A stretch of DNA of 64,000 bases from Streptomyces sp. CBMA291 (GCF_014596525.1 NZ_MSJP01000008.1:124001-188000); one strand, 5' to 3'. Shown: positions 18,432 to 27,434, counted from the stretch's first letter. Notes: generated from the letters alone by a model not told the origin. Program-made: numbers and translations.

Positions 18432-19111
18432 TTCACCACTCCCGTGTGGTTGCTGCCGCCGTAGATGTTCACCGAGTCGCCGAAGTGGTAGTCGCCGAAG
18501 TTGGTGATCGCCAGCGACGCCACCGAAGCGTGCAGCTCCGCGTCCGGCTGGTCGATCGCCTCGGCGATCTCGAACACCAGTTGGTCCAGCTGGTGGCGGT
18601 CGCCCGTCACCAGGGCCGTGGACCACCCGTTCGTCTCGATGGCGAGGACGTAGGGGCTTGAGGCGAAGACCACCGCGAGGGCCTGGCCCAGGAAGCCGAT
18701 GAGCAGGAACGAGAGGACGACCAGGACCGGTTGCATGATGTCGTCGACGTCGGAGGAGTCCCCCGTCTCGTTCAGGAACCACGAGAGGGGCACGAGGGCC
18801 AGCAGGGTGAGACCGCCCCGCTTGAAGAACCGCGTGATCGCCTCGCCCCGGCGGGGTGTCAGCTTGAAGGTGTAGACGCGGACGATGTTCTCCAGCGGAT
18901 AGGCACCTCCGTACACCCAGAGCAGCCGCTTGCTGATGACCAGACTCTCCCGGGGAGGGAGGCGCCGGGGGGCGGCGGAAGCGGGCGCCTGTTCCGGCTT
19001 CCGCGGGACCACTTGCGCCGGTCCCGGTGGCGGCGGCGGCCCTTCCGGTCTCGGCGGTCGTCCCGGTGCCGGTGGTTCCTCCGGTCTCGGCGGTGGTTCG
19101 GGCGTTCCCAT
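18428..19111 (-). CDS. DUF6232-like membrane protein with C-terminal homotypic motif
   Basis: 227 residues. A Pro-rich N-terminus (about residues 1-50) is followed by VISKRLLWVYGGAYPLENIV, typical of the DUF6232 family, then two hydrophobic helices (GGLTLLALVPLSWFL and VLVVLSFLLIGFLGQALAVV) forming a hairpin, and a cytoplasmic C-terminal domain. The last residues are HFGDSVNIYGGSNHTGVV, nearly repeated at the start of the next protein. ATG 19111 has AGGGGGAA upstream. The two genes are translationally coupled by ATGA. Confidence 0.75.
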   Translation of the reverse strand: MGTPEPPPRPEEPPAPGRPPRPEGPPPPPGPAQVVPRKPEQAPASAAPRRLPPRESLVISKRLLWVYGGAYPLENIVRVYTFKLTPRRGEAITRFFKRGGLTLLALVPLSWFLNETGDSSDVDDIMQPVLVVLSFLLIGFLGQALAVVFASSPYVLAIETNGWSTALVTGDRHQLDQLVFEIAEAIDQPDAELHASVASLAITNFGDYHFGDSVNIYGGSNHTGVVK

Positions 19112-19445
19112 GTTTCCCCCTGGAGTGACGCCGTTGCGGTGGCACTCATTACGGACCCCAACCTCCAGGCGCACAAGGCGAGTACAGGCCGCCCGGGGCC
19201 TGGAACGGGCCACCGGGCGGGCCTTCGCACCCGACGGCACGACCGGCCGCCGCGCGGGTGTCACGGCGGTGCGCATGACGGGCCGCGCGGGTGTCAGCAC
19301 GGTGAGCACGACAGGGGCGGGGTGGCCGACGGGGGCGGACAGGAAGAGTGTTGGCCGGGGTGTGGGTGTCGGCCGAGGTGCAGGGGCGGCCGTACGTGGG
19401 GGGGTGTCAGCCGTACGTGAGGGGGGCGTCAGCCGTACGTGGCTG
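19112..19445. other. 334-bp spacer with short direct repeats
   Basis: No gene is supported. GTCAGCCGTACGTG occurs twice just before the hydrolase stop (about 19405-19442), and loosely repeated CCGCGCGGGTGTCA blocks lie at 19250-19295. It should contain the promoter of the DUF6232-like gene. Confidence 0.5.
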
Positions 19446-20309
19446 TCAGCCCGTCAGGACGCCGTTCAGGAAGGGGCCGACGGCTTCGCGCCAGGCGTCG
19501 GGGTGCTCGTAGTGGAGGAGGTGGCCCGCGTCGGGGATCTCCGCGTACGCCCCGTGGGGCAGCACCCGGACCATCTCCTGAGCCTCGGCCCTGCCCAGTT
19601 GCCCGTCGAGACCGCGCAGGACCAGGGTGGGGCAGCGGACCTGGGCGAGCGAGTCCCAGTGGGCGTCGTGCACCCAGGTCTCCCGGGAGGTCAGCATCTG
19701 GCCGAGGTCGAAGACCGGGCGCCAGCCGTCCGGATGCTCGGTCATCACCTCGGCGAAGAAGGCACCCCGGGACGGGTTCGGCCGCTCCGCCCACGGGTCC
19801 TCCTCCGCGAACCAGCGGCGGGCCGCGTCGAGCGACTCGAACGGGGTGGGCCAGCCCTGGAACCAGTCCCGCCACTCGCGCTGCGAGGCCGCGCCCAGGG
19901 CCGAGGCCCGCATGTCGCAGATGACGAGGGCGCGGACCAGGTCGGGGCGCTCGGCGGCGAGCTGCCAGGCGGTGAGGGCGCCCATGGAGTGCCCGATGAG
20001 GGTCACCGGGCCGAGCCCGAGCTGTTCGACGGCCGCCGCCGCGTCCGCCACGTACGCCTCACGGGTGAAGGCGGCGGTGGCGGACTTCTCGCTCCGCCCG
20101 TGGCCGCGCTGGTCGAGGGCGATGGTCCTGGGGTGCGGGCCGGGGTCCGCCGCGAGCCGGGCGACCGCCGGGGCCCAGTGCCCGGCGTGCCCCATCAGTC
20201 CGTGGAGGAGCAGGACCCCCGAACCGGGCCGCGCGGACCCGCCGGGTGTGAAGTCCCAGGCCGCCAGCCGTACGCCGTCGGCTCCGGTGACGTCGAGTCG
20301 TCGCGCCAT
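19446..20309 (-). CDS. Alpha/beta hydrolase
   Basis: 287 residues. The oxyanion-hole region VLLLHGLMGHAGHW, nucleophile elbow IGHSMGALTAW and distal histidine region DAGHLLHYEHP are all visible. The acid is probably the Asp in VLRGLDGQL. The protein therefore has a complete catalytic triad of the fold-5 hydrolase type. The ATG at 20309 follows a GGGGG-rich ribosome site; an upstream in-frame start at 20339 is less likely. It is probably cytoplasmic. The substrate cannot be deduced, and no operon partner is adjacent. Confidence 0.85.
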   Translation of the reverse strand: MARRLDVTGADGVRLAAWDFTPGGSARPGSGVLLLHGLMGHAGHWAPAVARLAADPGPHPRTIALDQRGHGRSEKSATAAFTREAYVADAAAAVEQLGLGPVTLIGHSMGALTAWQLAAERPDLVRALVICDMRASALGAASQREWRDWFQGWPTPFESLDAARRWFAEEDPWAERPNPSRGAFFAEVMTEHPDGWRPVFDLGQMLTSRETWVHDAHWDSLAQVRCPTLVLRGLDGQLGRAEAQEMVRVLPHGAYAEIPDAGHLLHYEHPDAWREAVGPFLNGVLTG

Positions 20310-21291
20310 CCCTGGCACCCCCTCTTTCCCACGAACCACGTCAGACTATCGAACTCATATTCGAAAATGCGCTCCTGCCACAGAACACCCCTCGTATGAG
20401 TGACAGGGCCCCGGGGTTGGCGACCGCTGCCGAGGGGAGATCTTGAGCGGGAGGCGGACCGCTCGGGGAAAAGACGGTCCGAGGGGATCGACCTTGAGAG
20501 CTCGGGGCTCCAGGTCACCTCAGGGGAGGACAGGCCCCGGCGCCCAAGGGCGCCGGGGCCCTCTGCCGCCGAGCACCACACACGGCCCACTGCCGGGTGC
20601 AGTCGCGAGACCCGTACGTCCGCTGCCGGGTGCCGCCGCGAGACCCGCACTTCCAGCGCCGGACGCCGCCGCGAGACCCGCACTTCCGATGCCAGGTGCC
20701 GCCGCAGGGCCTCCCCCGCCGGGCGCCGCCGGGCGGGTGCTTCCCCCGCCGGGCGCCGCCGGGCGGGTGCTTCCCTCGCCGTGCGCCGCCATGCGCCCCC
20801 GGCCTCCGGAGCCGGTGTCCTCCAGGTGCCCGGCGGGCGCGTCGTCCCCGGTTTCGGGTCCCGTACCCCCTGGCGTACGGGCGCCACCACGGCGGGCGCC
20901 GGGCCCCGCCGGGGCGTCGGCGCGGGCCCTGGCGGGCGTACGGCAAGTGCTCGCTGCACGGCCCCACCCCTCCCGGTCTCGCACCACTCGCCCCAGCGTG
21001 GCACGGGAATCGCGCGGGCGGGGCCATTCCGGCGTAAACCGGGCCGCATACGGCGCCCATCCGCCATCACGCGCGGGGAGAGCCCCACCGCGCCCCGGCG
21101 GACAGGCGCGCGCGAGGGCGTGTGGGGGCATCCTGCGCCCCGTACGGGAATCCCCTGTACGGGAAGGCCCCCTACAGGAAGGGCCCGTCCAGGAAGTGCG
21201 CCGTACAGAAGCGCGCCGTACGGAAGTGCCCCGTGCAGAAAGCCCCCGCACAGCCGACCAGCCCCTCCCTCCCCTTCCCCTCCCCTCCCAC
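20310..21291. repeat. ~1-kb gene-free region with two tandem-repeat arrays
   Basis: Long open frames exist on both strands, but they are artefacts of high GC and repeats. A 33-bp direct repeat containing CGCGAGACCCGCACTTCC starts at 20604, 20637 and 20670, with a decayed copy near 20703. A 30-bp unit ending GGGCGGGTGCTT follows twice (20713-20772). At about 21140-21247 there are seven 14-16-bp units of form GTACRGGAAGTGCSCC. AT-richer DNA at 20340-20400 should hold the hydrolase promoter. I see no gene here. Confidence 0.65.
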
Positions 21292-21341
21292 GAAAACGCC
21301 CCACCCCGGCGGCCACTCGGCCGCCCGGGTGGGGCGTTTTC
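21292..21341. terminator. Terminator hairpin of the dmdR1-like gene
   Basis: GAAAACGCCCCACCC pairs with GGGTGGGGCGTTTTC across a loop that itself contains a GGCGGCC/GGCCGCC stem. The stem ends in A/T runs suited to termination on either strand. Two copies of CCGGTCCTTCGGTCTT follow at 21341-21372. Confidence 0.85.
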
Positions 21342-21387
21342 CGGTCCTTCGGTCTTCCGGTCCTTCGGTCTTCCGCCGGAGGCGCCG

Positions 21388-22077
21388 TCAGCGCTTCGCG
21401 ACGAACACGTGGGCCGCGACCTCCGCGCCCAGCTCCGCCGCCTCGCCGCTGCTGCCCACCAGGACGCCGCCGGCGGACTCGGTCACCGAGACCACCGAGC
21501 CGGGCTGCACGCCCGCGCGCCGCAGCGTGTACATCAGCTGGGCGTCCGTCTGGATCGGCTCGCCGATGCGGCGGACGATCACGGTCTTGCCCTCGCTGGC
21601 GTCCAGGTCCGCGAGCGACACCATGGAGTCGTCGAGGAACGCCTCGGCCTCCGCCTTCTCGCCCAGCTCCTCAAGGCCCGGGATCGGGTTGCCGTACGGC
21701 GACTCCGTCGGGTGCCGGAGCAGCTCAAGGACGCGCCGCTCCACCGCCTCGCTCATGACGTGCTCCCAGCGGCAGGCTTCCGCGTGCACCTGCTCCCACT
21801 CCAGGCCGATCACGTCGACGAGCAGACACTCCGCGAGGCGGTGCTTGCGCATGACGCGGGTGGCGAGGCGGCGGCCCTCGTCGGTCAGCTCCAGGTGCCG
21901 GTCGCTGGCGACGGCCACCAGACCGTCCCGCTCCATCCGGGCCACCGTCTGGCTCACCGTGGGGCCGCTCTGGTCGAGCCGCTCGGCGATCCGGGCACGC
22001 ATGGGGACCACACCTTCCTCCTCAAGTTCGAGGATGGTGCGGAGGTACATCTCCGTTGTGTCGATCAGTCCGGACAT
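21388..22077 (-). CDS. dmdR1: DtxR-family iron-dependent repressor, DmdR1-like
   Basis: 229 residues. The N-terminal winged helix (LIDTTEMYLRTILELEEEGV, then RIAERLDQSGPTVSQTVARM) is nearly diagnostic of DtxR/IdeR. The metal-binding and dimer domain contains HRLAECLLVDVIGLEWEQVH and CRWEHVMSEAVERRVLELL, which supply the His, Glu and Cys ligands. A C-terminal SH3-like domain follows. It should repress siderophore and iron-uptake genes when iron is replete. It lies divergent from the SIS gene, matching my recollection of the S. coelicolor dmdR1 neighbourhood. No clear iron box is seen in its own promoter region. Confidence 0.9.
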   Translation of the reverse strand: MSGLIDTTEMYLRTILELEEEGVVPMRARIAERLDQSGPTVSQTVARMERDGLVAVASDRHLELTDEGRRLATRVMRKHRLAECLLVDVIGLEWEQVHAEACRWEHVMSEAVERRVLELLRHPTESPYGNPIPGLEELGEKAEAEAFLDDSMVSLADLDASEGKTVIVRRIGEPIQTDAQLMYTLRRAGVQPGSVVSVTESAGGVLVGSSGEAAELGAEVAAHVFVAKR

Positions 22078-22259
22078 TCGTGCCCCTCGATCAGTCGTGC
22101 GCTGGCCCTGCCCCAATTCTGACGCATCGCACCGACATCCGGGCCGCACCCGTGCGAGCGGTATTGACAGAGCAATGGTCCAGACCGCACCGTGAGCGGC
22201 GACCAGGGCACGACCATGACGAGACGGCGGCCTGACGCCGACGAGAAGGAGCTTGCGGA

Positions 22260-23027
22260 ATGGGCGACAGCGTGGGCGAGAGCAAGCTGGCCGGACGGTT
22301 CTTCGACGCGGCGATCGAGCTGCTCCAGGAGGTCCGGGACGGCGATTCGGCCGAGATCGCCGCCGCGGGCGCCGCGATCGCCGAGGCGGTCGCCAACGGC
22401 AACCGGCTCTTCGCCTTCGGCGCGGGCCACTCCTCCCTCGCCGCGCAGGACGTCGTCTACCGGGCCGGTGGCCTCGCCCTGATGAACCTGCTCGTCGTCC
22501 CCGGCGTCGTCGGCGTCGACGTCATGCCGGCCACGCTCGGCTCCGCCCTGGAACGCGTCGAAGGCCTGGCCGGTGCGGTCCTCGACTCCTCGCCCGCCAA
22601 GGCAGGGGACGTTCTGATCATCATCTCGCTCTCGGGGCGCAACGCCCTGCCCGTGGAGATGGCGCTGAACGCGCGCGCGCTCGGCCTCACCGTCATCGGT
22701 GTCACCTCGGTGGCGTACGCGACGGAGACGAAGTCCCGGCACGTCTCGGGCACGTACCTCAAGGACCACTGCGACATCGTCCTGGACTCGCGGATCGCGA
22801 TCGGCGACGCCGAGCTGACCCACGAGGGCATCGAGGCGCCTTTCGCGCCCGCGTCCACCGTGGTGACCAGCGCGCTCATGCAGGCGACCCTGGCCGCCGC
22901 CGCCGAGGAGCTGGTCCGGCGCGGGATCGAGCCGCCGCTGCTTCGCTCCGGGAACGTGGACGGCGGGCACGAGTGGAACGGGCGCGTGATGACGGAGTAC
23001 GGAGACCGGATCTTCTACCGGCACTGA
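22260..23027 (+). CDS. SIS-domain phosphosugar-binding protein (UPF0309 type)
   Basis: 255 residues. The sugar-isomerase fold is shown by FAFGAGHSSLAAQDVVYRAG and DVLIIISLSGRNALPVEMAL, the latter being the phosphosugar-binding Ser-containing loop. The C-terminus RSGNVDGGHEWNGRVMTEYG is characteristic of the UPF0309 group, related to putative N-acetyl-sugar-phosphate isomerases or etherases. AAGGAG lies eight bases before the ATG. A TTGACA at 22164 could be a -35 box but has no matching -10. A terminator follows 24 bp after the stop. Confidence 0.88.
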   Translation: MGDSVGESKLAGRFFDAAIELLQEVRDGDSAEIAAAGAAIAEAVANGNRLFAFGAGHSSLAAQDVVYRAGGLALMNLLVVPGVVGVDVMPATLGSALERVEGLAGAVLDSSPAKAGDVLIIISLSGRNALPVEMALNARALGLTVIGVTSVAYATETKSRHVSGTYLKDHCDIVLDSRIAIGDAELTHEGIEAPFAPASTVVTSALMQATLAAAAEELVRRGIEPPLLRSGNVDGGHEWNGRVMTEYGDRIFYRH

Positions 23028-23050
23028 CCGGCGACGCCTTCGAGACGCCC

Positions 23051-23087
23051 GAAGGGGGCGGTGACGAGTTCCGTCACCGCCCCCTTC
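23051..23087. terminator. Terminator hairpin after the SIS gene
   Basis: GAAGGGGGCGGTGACG and its exact reverse complement are separated by a five-base loop. It serves the SIS gene and perhaps the convergent DUF6342-like gene. Confidence 0.85.
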
Positions 23088-23152
23088 GTCGTACTTACGG
23101 GAGTCCCGGGGTCCACCTCGTACGGGAGGACTCCTGGTACTTAAGGGGACTC

Positions 23153-23452
23153 CTAGTACTTGAGGTCCTTCTGCTCCACGGTCAGCCGGCCCGCTATGGA
23201 GAGGTTGCCGTCGGAGTCGAGCACCGCGATGAGCTTCTTCGTCGAACCGTGGTAGGTCGTGAAGTAGACCTTGTCCGCCTCCTGCGAGGAGGAGTGGTTC
23301 GTGTTCACCGACAGCTCGATGCTCACCGGCGAGCCGATGACCAGGTCCTTCTTGTCAGTGCCCGGGTAGACGCGGCTCGGCGTGAGCGAGATGCGGGCGT
23401 GGTTGTCGCCCTCGTTCCAGTCGCTCGCCTGTCCGAGATCGATGTCGGCCAT
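23153..23452 (-). CDS. Small conserved protein, DUF6342-like
   Basis: 99 residues beginning MADIDLGQASDWNEGDNHAR. The sequence alternates polar and hydrophobic residues as in a beta-sandwich (VSIELSVNTNHSSSQEADKV, then LIAVLDSDGNLSIAGRLTVE). There is no signal peptide. GGAGGGA lies about nine bases before the ATG, which fixes this start over the upstream frame extension. The family is small and found in streptomycetes; no function is known to me. Its promoter should lie in the AT-richer segment 23453-23652. Confidence 0.75.
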   Translation of the reverse strand: MADIDLGQASDWNEGDNHARISLTPSRVYPGTDKKDLVIGSPVSIELSVNTNHSSSQEADKVYFTTYHGSTKKLIAVLDSDGNLSIAGRLTVEQKDLKY

Positions 23453-23652
23453 GGTGCTGTCCCTCCGTTGCGGTGAAAGAGCTTCCAGACCCGGGGAAGT
23501 GCGCGCCCTCCCCCGAACGTGCACAGAACCTACTCAGCGCCTCCACGCGGGGGCAGTGGAGTACCGAGCGATGGCCGATTCCCATCCATGTTCGTCGCGA
23601 TATGAATTCGAACGTGCGCACAGCGTGACGACAGATGCGGATGTTACGGGTC

Positions 23653-24993
23653 TTAAGGCGACGACGTCTCAGCGGCAGGCGGCAGGTCGAGTACCGCCGC
23701 GACCCTCGACGCCACCGCCTCCGCGAAGACGACGTCCTCCCGCTCGAAGGCCGGGCGGCAGGAGGACCGCAGGAAGGTGACGACGCCGAGCGTCCGGCCC
23801 CGGGACCGCAGGGCCACGCAGATCGCGTGCGCCGCCTCCCCCGGCCACAGGTGCGCGTCCGCCCACACCTCGGCGGTCCGGCCCGCGCTGGCCCGGACCG
23901 TGCCCACCCGGTCCCAGGCCTGGAGCGCCGGGTGCCGGGGCCCGTACCGCAGCGGGATATTGCCGCCGACCACCGGGGATGCGGGACCCGGCGGCGGTAC
24001 GGGGGTGGTGAACGCCCTGGTCAGACGCCGGTCACCGGCGACCCGGTCCACCAGGGCGTGATCGGCGAACCCGGCCAGGGTGAAGTCGAGGAGGACCGCC
24101 ATCGCCTCCGCCGGGTCCTCGCACTCGGCCGCCGCCGCGCCCGCCCGGTGCAGCTGGCTCCACCGGAACCGCATCCGGTCCGCCTCCCTGATCGCGAGGC
24201 GCTCCTCCGTGACGTCCTGGAACAGCCAGGCCACCCCCAGCGGCACGGGCTCCTCCGCCATCGGCGAGGCGAGCCGCACGAAGCCGCTCCGCCAGCACCT
24301 GCGCCGCTCCCCGGCGGCGGTCCGCAGCGTCACCCAGACCTCGGCGGGGGTGGGCGGGGTGCCCTCGGCGAGGACGTGCTGGAGCGCGCCCTCCAACTCC
24401 TCGGCGCCGTGCACGATCACATCGCCGAGCGGGCGCCCGAGGAGGGCGGTGCGGGCGGTGCCGAAGGCACGGGCCGCGTGCCCGTTGACCGTGGCGGGGC
24501 GCAGATCGGCGTCGACGAGGACGACGCCCCAGGGCGCGTCGTCGAAGAGGGCTTCGCTGAGCGCGACCGAGCGTTCCAGGTCGAGCTGGACGTGGACCTC
24601 GCTGAACGCGCAGTAGACACCGGCGGGGGCGCCGTCCGCGCCGCGCACCCCGGCCGACTGGCTGCGGACCAGGACCCGGCCGCCGTCCTTGCGGAGCAGC
24701 GCGAGTTCGTGGACCTGGCGCCCGGGGCCGTTCATGGCGCCCATCAGTCTGCGCAGGACGTCCTCGGCGTCGGCGGGGCGGGCGGCCCACCCCTCGAAGC
24801 CGTGCCGCCCCACGGCCTCGGCGGCGGACCAGCCGAGGATCCGCTCCGCCTCACGGTTCCAGTGCGTGACCGTGCCGTCGGCTGCGAAGGCGCAGAGCGC
24901 CGCGTCCATTCCGTCGAGGAGGGCGGCCAACAGGTCGGCCCCCGCTCCGGGAACGGAGGCGGTGTCGCTCGCGGACCCCGTGAATGCACTCAT
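23653..24993 (-). CDS. PAS-PAS-GAF sensory protein
   Basis: 446 residues. PAS domain 1 spans about residues 20-130 (LLDGMDAALCAFAADGTVTH, ERILGWSAAEAVGR) and PAS 2 about 140-270 (FDDAPWGVVLVDADLRPATV, ending WLFQDVTEERLA). A GAF-like domain occupies the C-terminal ~170 residues. No PP2C phosphatase, kinase or GGDEF output domain follows, which is unusual because many streptomycete PAS-GAF proteins end in PP2C. It may therefore be a stand-alone sensor acting through partners. ATG 24993 is preferred over 25017 because GGGGGG precedes it at a suitable distance. Confidence 0.8.
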   Translation of the reverse strand: MSAFTGSASDTASVPGAGADLLAALLDGMDAALCAFAADGTVTHWNREAERILGWSAAEAVGRHGFEGWAARPADAEDVLRRLMGAMNGPGRQVHELALLRKDGGRVLVRSQSAGVRGADGAPAGVYCAFSEVHVQLDLERSVALSEALFDDAPWGVVLVDADLRPATVNGHAARAFGTARTALLGRPLGDVIVHGAEELEGALQHVLAEGTPPTPAEVWVTLRTAAGERRRCWRSGFVRLASPMAEEPVPLGVAWLFQDVTEERLAIREADRMRFRWSQLHRAGAAAAECEDPAEAMAVLLDFTLAGFADHALVDRVAGDRRLTRAFTTPVPPPGPASPVVGGNIPLRYGPRHPALQAWDRVGTVRASAGRTAEVWADAHLWPGEAAHAICVALRSRGRTLGVVTFLRSSCRPAFEREDVVFAEAVASRVAAVLDLPPAAETSSP

Positions 24994-25129
24994 CCCGACC
25001 CCCCATACTGCGGCCATTCAACTGGAACGTGACGCAGGGCACATCACCTTCGTGGAAATCGTTGCATCGCGGAGACGAATACGGGCAGAGGCGGTGGCGT
25101 CGGAGGGCGGCGAGAGGCCGCCAAGGACG

Positions 25130-25214
25130 CGTCAAGACCCGACCCCCGCAAGGCCCGGATCCCCCAGGCCCCGGACCCCTCAGGCCCCGACCCCCTCAAG
25201 ACCCGGACCCCTCA
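25130..25214. repeat. Short direct repeats at the end of pdxH
   Basis: Five or six loose copies of a 15-16-bp unit, AGGCCCGGACCCCTCA, fill the spacer between the PAS gene start and the pdxH stop codon. The last unit runs into the final pdxH codons. Confidence 0.6.
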
Positions 25215-25937
25215 AGGCGCGAGGCGTTCGACCCGCCAGGTCTCGCCGTCCGGGCCGCCTTCGCGGACGTAACGGAGCCGGTCGTGGAGGCGGTTCTCGT
25301 GCCCCTGCCAGAACTCGACCGCGTCCGGGACGACCCGGACGCCGCCCCAGTGCGGCGGGACGGGGACCTCGGTGCCCTCGGGGTGACGGACGGCCAGATC
25401 GGCGTACCGGGCGAGGAGTTCCGCGCGGGAGGCGAGTACGGAGGACTGGCGACTGGCCCAGGCGCCGAGCTGCGAGCCGTGCGGGCGGGTGCGGAAGTAG
25501 GCGGCGGTCTCCTCGGGGGCGACGCGCTCGGCGCGCCCGGTGACGATGACCTGCCGGGCCAGCGGGTGCCAGGGGAAGAGCAGCGAGACGTACGGGTTGG
25601 CCGTGAGTTCGGTGCCCTTGCGGGAGTCGTAGTTGGTGAAGAAGACGAATCCGGCCCGGTCGTAGTGCTTGAGGAGGACCGTACGGGAGGACGGGCGGCC
25701 GTCGGGGGTGGCGGTGGAGACGATCATCGCGTTCGGCTCGTGGATCGCCGGGTTCTCGGCGGTCTCCTTGAACCAGCGGGTGAACTGCGCCATCGGCTCG
25801 GGCGCGAGGTCGGCGGCGGAAAGCTCCGTGGTGCGGTACTGCTCGCGCATGTCGGCGGGGTCGAGGACCTCGGCGGGAGCGTCGCTCGCGGGCGCGGCGT
25901 CGGGCACGGAGTCGGGTGCGGGCGCGTGATCGGTCAC
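25212..25937 (-). CDS. pdxH: Pyridoxamine/pyridoxine 5'-phosphate oxidase
   Basis: 241 residues. It is the FMN enzyme that makes pyridoxal 5'-phosphate from PNP or [23 protein letters not shown] is the typical N-terminal motif, [19 protein letters not shown] the FMN and dimer region, and [17 protein letters not shown] the family signature. An acidic, Ala/Pro-rich N-terminal extension of about 25 residues precedes the conserved core. The start is GTG 25937; a CACAAT hexamer six bases upstream suggests a leaderless transcript. It diverges from citrate synthase. Confidence 0.93.
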   Translation of the reverse strand: MTDHAPAPDSVPDAAPASDAPAEVLDPADMREQYRTTELSAADLAPEPMAQFTRWFKETAENPAIHEPNAMIVSTATPDGRPSSRTVLLKHYDRAGFVFFTNYDSRKGTELTANPYVSLLFPWHPLARQVIVTGRAERVAPEETAAYFRTRPHGSQLGAWASRQSSVLASRAELLARYADLAVRHPEGTEVPVPPHWGGVRVVPDAVEFWQGHENRLHDRLRYVREGGPDGETWRVERLAP

Positions 25938-26255
25938 GGGCTCATTGTGCGACAGCGGCTCCCGCCGGTCACGGGCCACCGACGGGGCGGTGGCCCCCAC
26001 CCGGCCGAAGGGCCCGGCACGGCGAGGAGTCCGGTCCGGCCGGGGCTCGTGCGTGGTGGCCTCGGCCCCTGCGGAAGCACCTCATTCTGCCCATTACCAG
26101 GCGCGGCCAATCCTTCCTCCCCGGATCGGGGGAGTGTGCCGGATGTCACGCTTCCCCGCATCGTCGGAACCGTACAGACTCTGGGCCTGGACGACTGTCG
26201 AAACCCGACCATCGACCACTCGGTTTGATCGATCATCGATTAGAGGAGCCGCCTG
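25938..26255. promoter_or_regulatory. 318-bp divergent promoter region pdxH / citrate synthase
   Basis: No gene is supported. The half nearest citrate synthase is comparatively AT-rich and contains the overlapping dyad GATCGATCATCGATTAG just before the GAGGAG ribosome site. Promoter boxes could not be assigned with confidence. Confidence 0.45.
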
Positions 26256-27359
26256 ATGTCCGACTTCGTACCCGGGCTCGAAGGAGTCGTCGCGTTCGAG
26301 ACGGAGATCGCCGAACCGGACAAGGAGGGCGGCGCCCTCCGCTACCGGGGCGTCGACATCGAGGACCTCGTCGGCAGCGTCTCCTTCGGCAACGTCTGGG
26401 GCCTCCTCGTCGACGGCGCCTTCAACCCGGGCCTGCCGGCGGCGGAGCCGTTCCCGATCCCGGTGCACTCCGGGGACATCCGGGTCGACGTGCAGTCCGC
26501 GCTCGCGATGCTGGCCCCCGTGTGGGGTCTGCGCCCGCTCCTCGACATCTCGGCCGAGCAGGCGCGCGACGACCTCGCGCGCGCGGCCGTGATGGCGCTC
26601 TCGTACGTCGCCCAGTCGGCGCGCGGTCAGGGGCTCCCGATGGTCCCGCAGAGCGAGATCGACAAGGCCGAGTCGGTCGTCGAGCGCTTCATGATCCGCT
26701 GGCGCGGCGAGCCGGACCCGAAGCACGTCAAGGCCGTCGACGCGTACTGGACCTCGGCCGCCGAGCACGGCATGAACGCGTCGACGTTCACCGCGCGGGT
26801 GATCGCCTCGACCGGCGCGGACGTGGCCGCCTCGCTCTCCGGCGCGGTCGGCGCGATGTCCGGCCCGCTGCACGGCGGCGCGCCCTCCCGCGTCCTCGGC
26901 ATGATCGAGGAGATCGAGCGCACCGGGGACGCGAAGGCGTACGTGAAGCAGGCGCTGGACAAGGGCGAGCGCCTGATGGGCTTCGGCCACCGCGTCTACC
27001 GCGCCGAGGACCCCCGCGCCCGCGTCCTGCGCCGCACCGCCCGCGAGCTGGCGGCGCCGCGCTTCGAGGTGGCGGAGGCGCTGGAGAAGGCGGCCCTCGA
27101 AGAGCTGCACAACCGGCGCCCGGACCGGGTCCTGGCGACGAACGTGGAGTTCTGGGCGGCGATCGTCCTCGACTTCGCGGAGGTCCCGGCGCACATGTTC
27201 ACCTCGATGTTCACCTGCGCCCGTACGGCGGGCTGGTCGGCCCACATCCTGGAGCAGAAGCGCACGGGCCGCCTGGTCCGCCCGTCGGCCCGCTACACGG
27301 GCCCGGGTCAGCGGAACCCGAGCGAGATCGAGGGATACGGGGAGATCGCGGGCGCGTAG
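26256..27359 (+). CDS. Citrate synthase
   Basis: 367 residues, matching the shorter second citrate synthase of streptomycetes. It condenses oxaloacetate with an acyl-CoA. The active-site histidines lie in SAAEHGMNASTF and GFGHRVYRAEDPRARVL, GPLHGGAPSRVLGMIEEI supplies the conserved glycine loop, and the acidic residue lies near VLDFAEVPAHMFTSMFTCAR. Whether acetyl-CoA or propionyl-CoA (methylcitrate) is preferred cannot be told from sequence, and no prpB/prpD genes are adjacent. A strong GAGGAG ribosome site precedes the ATG. Confidence 0.92.
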   Translation: MSDFVPGLEGVVAFETEIAEPDKEGGALRYRGVDIEDLVGSVSFGNVWGLLVDGAFNPGLPAAEPFPIPVHSGDIRVDVQSALAMLAPVWGLRPLLDISAEQARDDLARAAVMALSYVAQSARGQGLPMVPQSEIDKAESVVERFMIRWRGEPDPKHVKAVDAYWTSAAEHGMNASTFTARVIASTGADVAASLSGAVGAMSGPLHGGAPSRVLGMIEEIERTGDAKAYVKQALDKGERLMGFGHRVYRAEDPRARVLRRTARELAAPRFEVAEALEKAALEELHNRRPDRVLATNVEFWAAIVLDFAEVPAHMFTSMFTCARTAGWSAHILEQKRTGRLVRPSARYTGPGQRNPSEIEGYGEIAGA

Positions 27360-27376
27360 GAGTACGAGGCAGTACG

Positions 27377-27434
27377 GCGAAGACCTCCGGGGCGGTGGCG
27401 GTGTCCGGTCCCCCACCACACCGGGGGTCTTCGC
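27377..27434. terminator. Terminator hairpin after citrate synthase
   Basis: GCGAAGACCTCCGG at 27377-27390 pairs with CCGGGGGTCTTCGC at 27421-27434, with one mismatch. Confidence 0.7.

Noticed and set aside
13929..18464. Long plus-strand frames of 688 and 763 codons
   Set aside because: They mirror the repetitive DUF11-repeat gene and are Gly/Val/Arg-biased, typical of antisense frames in high-GC DNA.
20443..22122. 559-codon open frame on the plus strand across the repeat region and dmdR1
   Set aside because: The sequence is repeat-derived in its first half and antisense to a clear DtxR gene in the second; no recognisable domain or ribosome site.
22164..22169. TTGACA as the SIS gene promoter
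   Set aside because: The hexamer is consensus, but no acceptable -10 lies 16-19 bases downstream.
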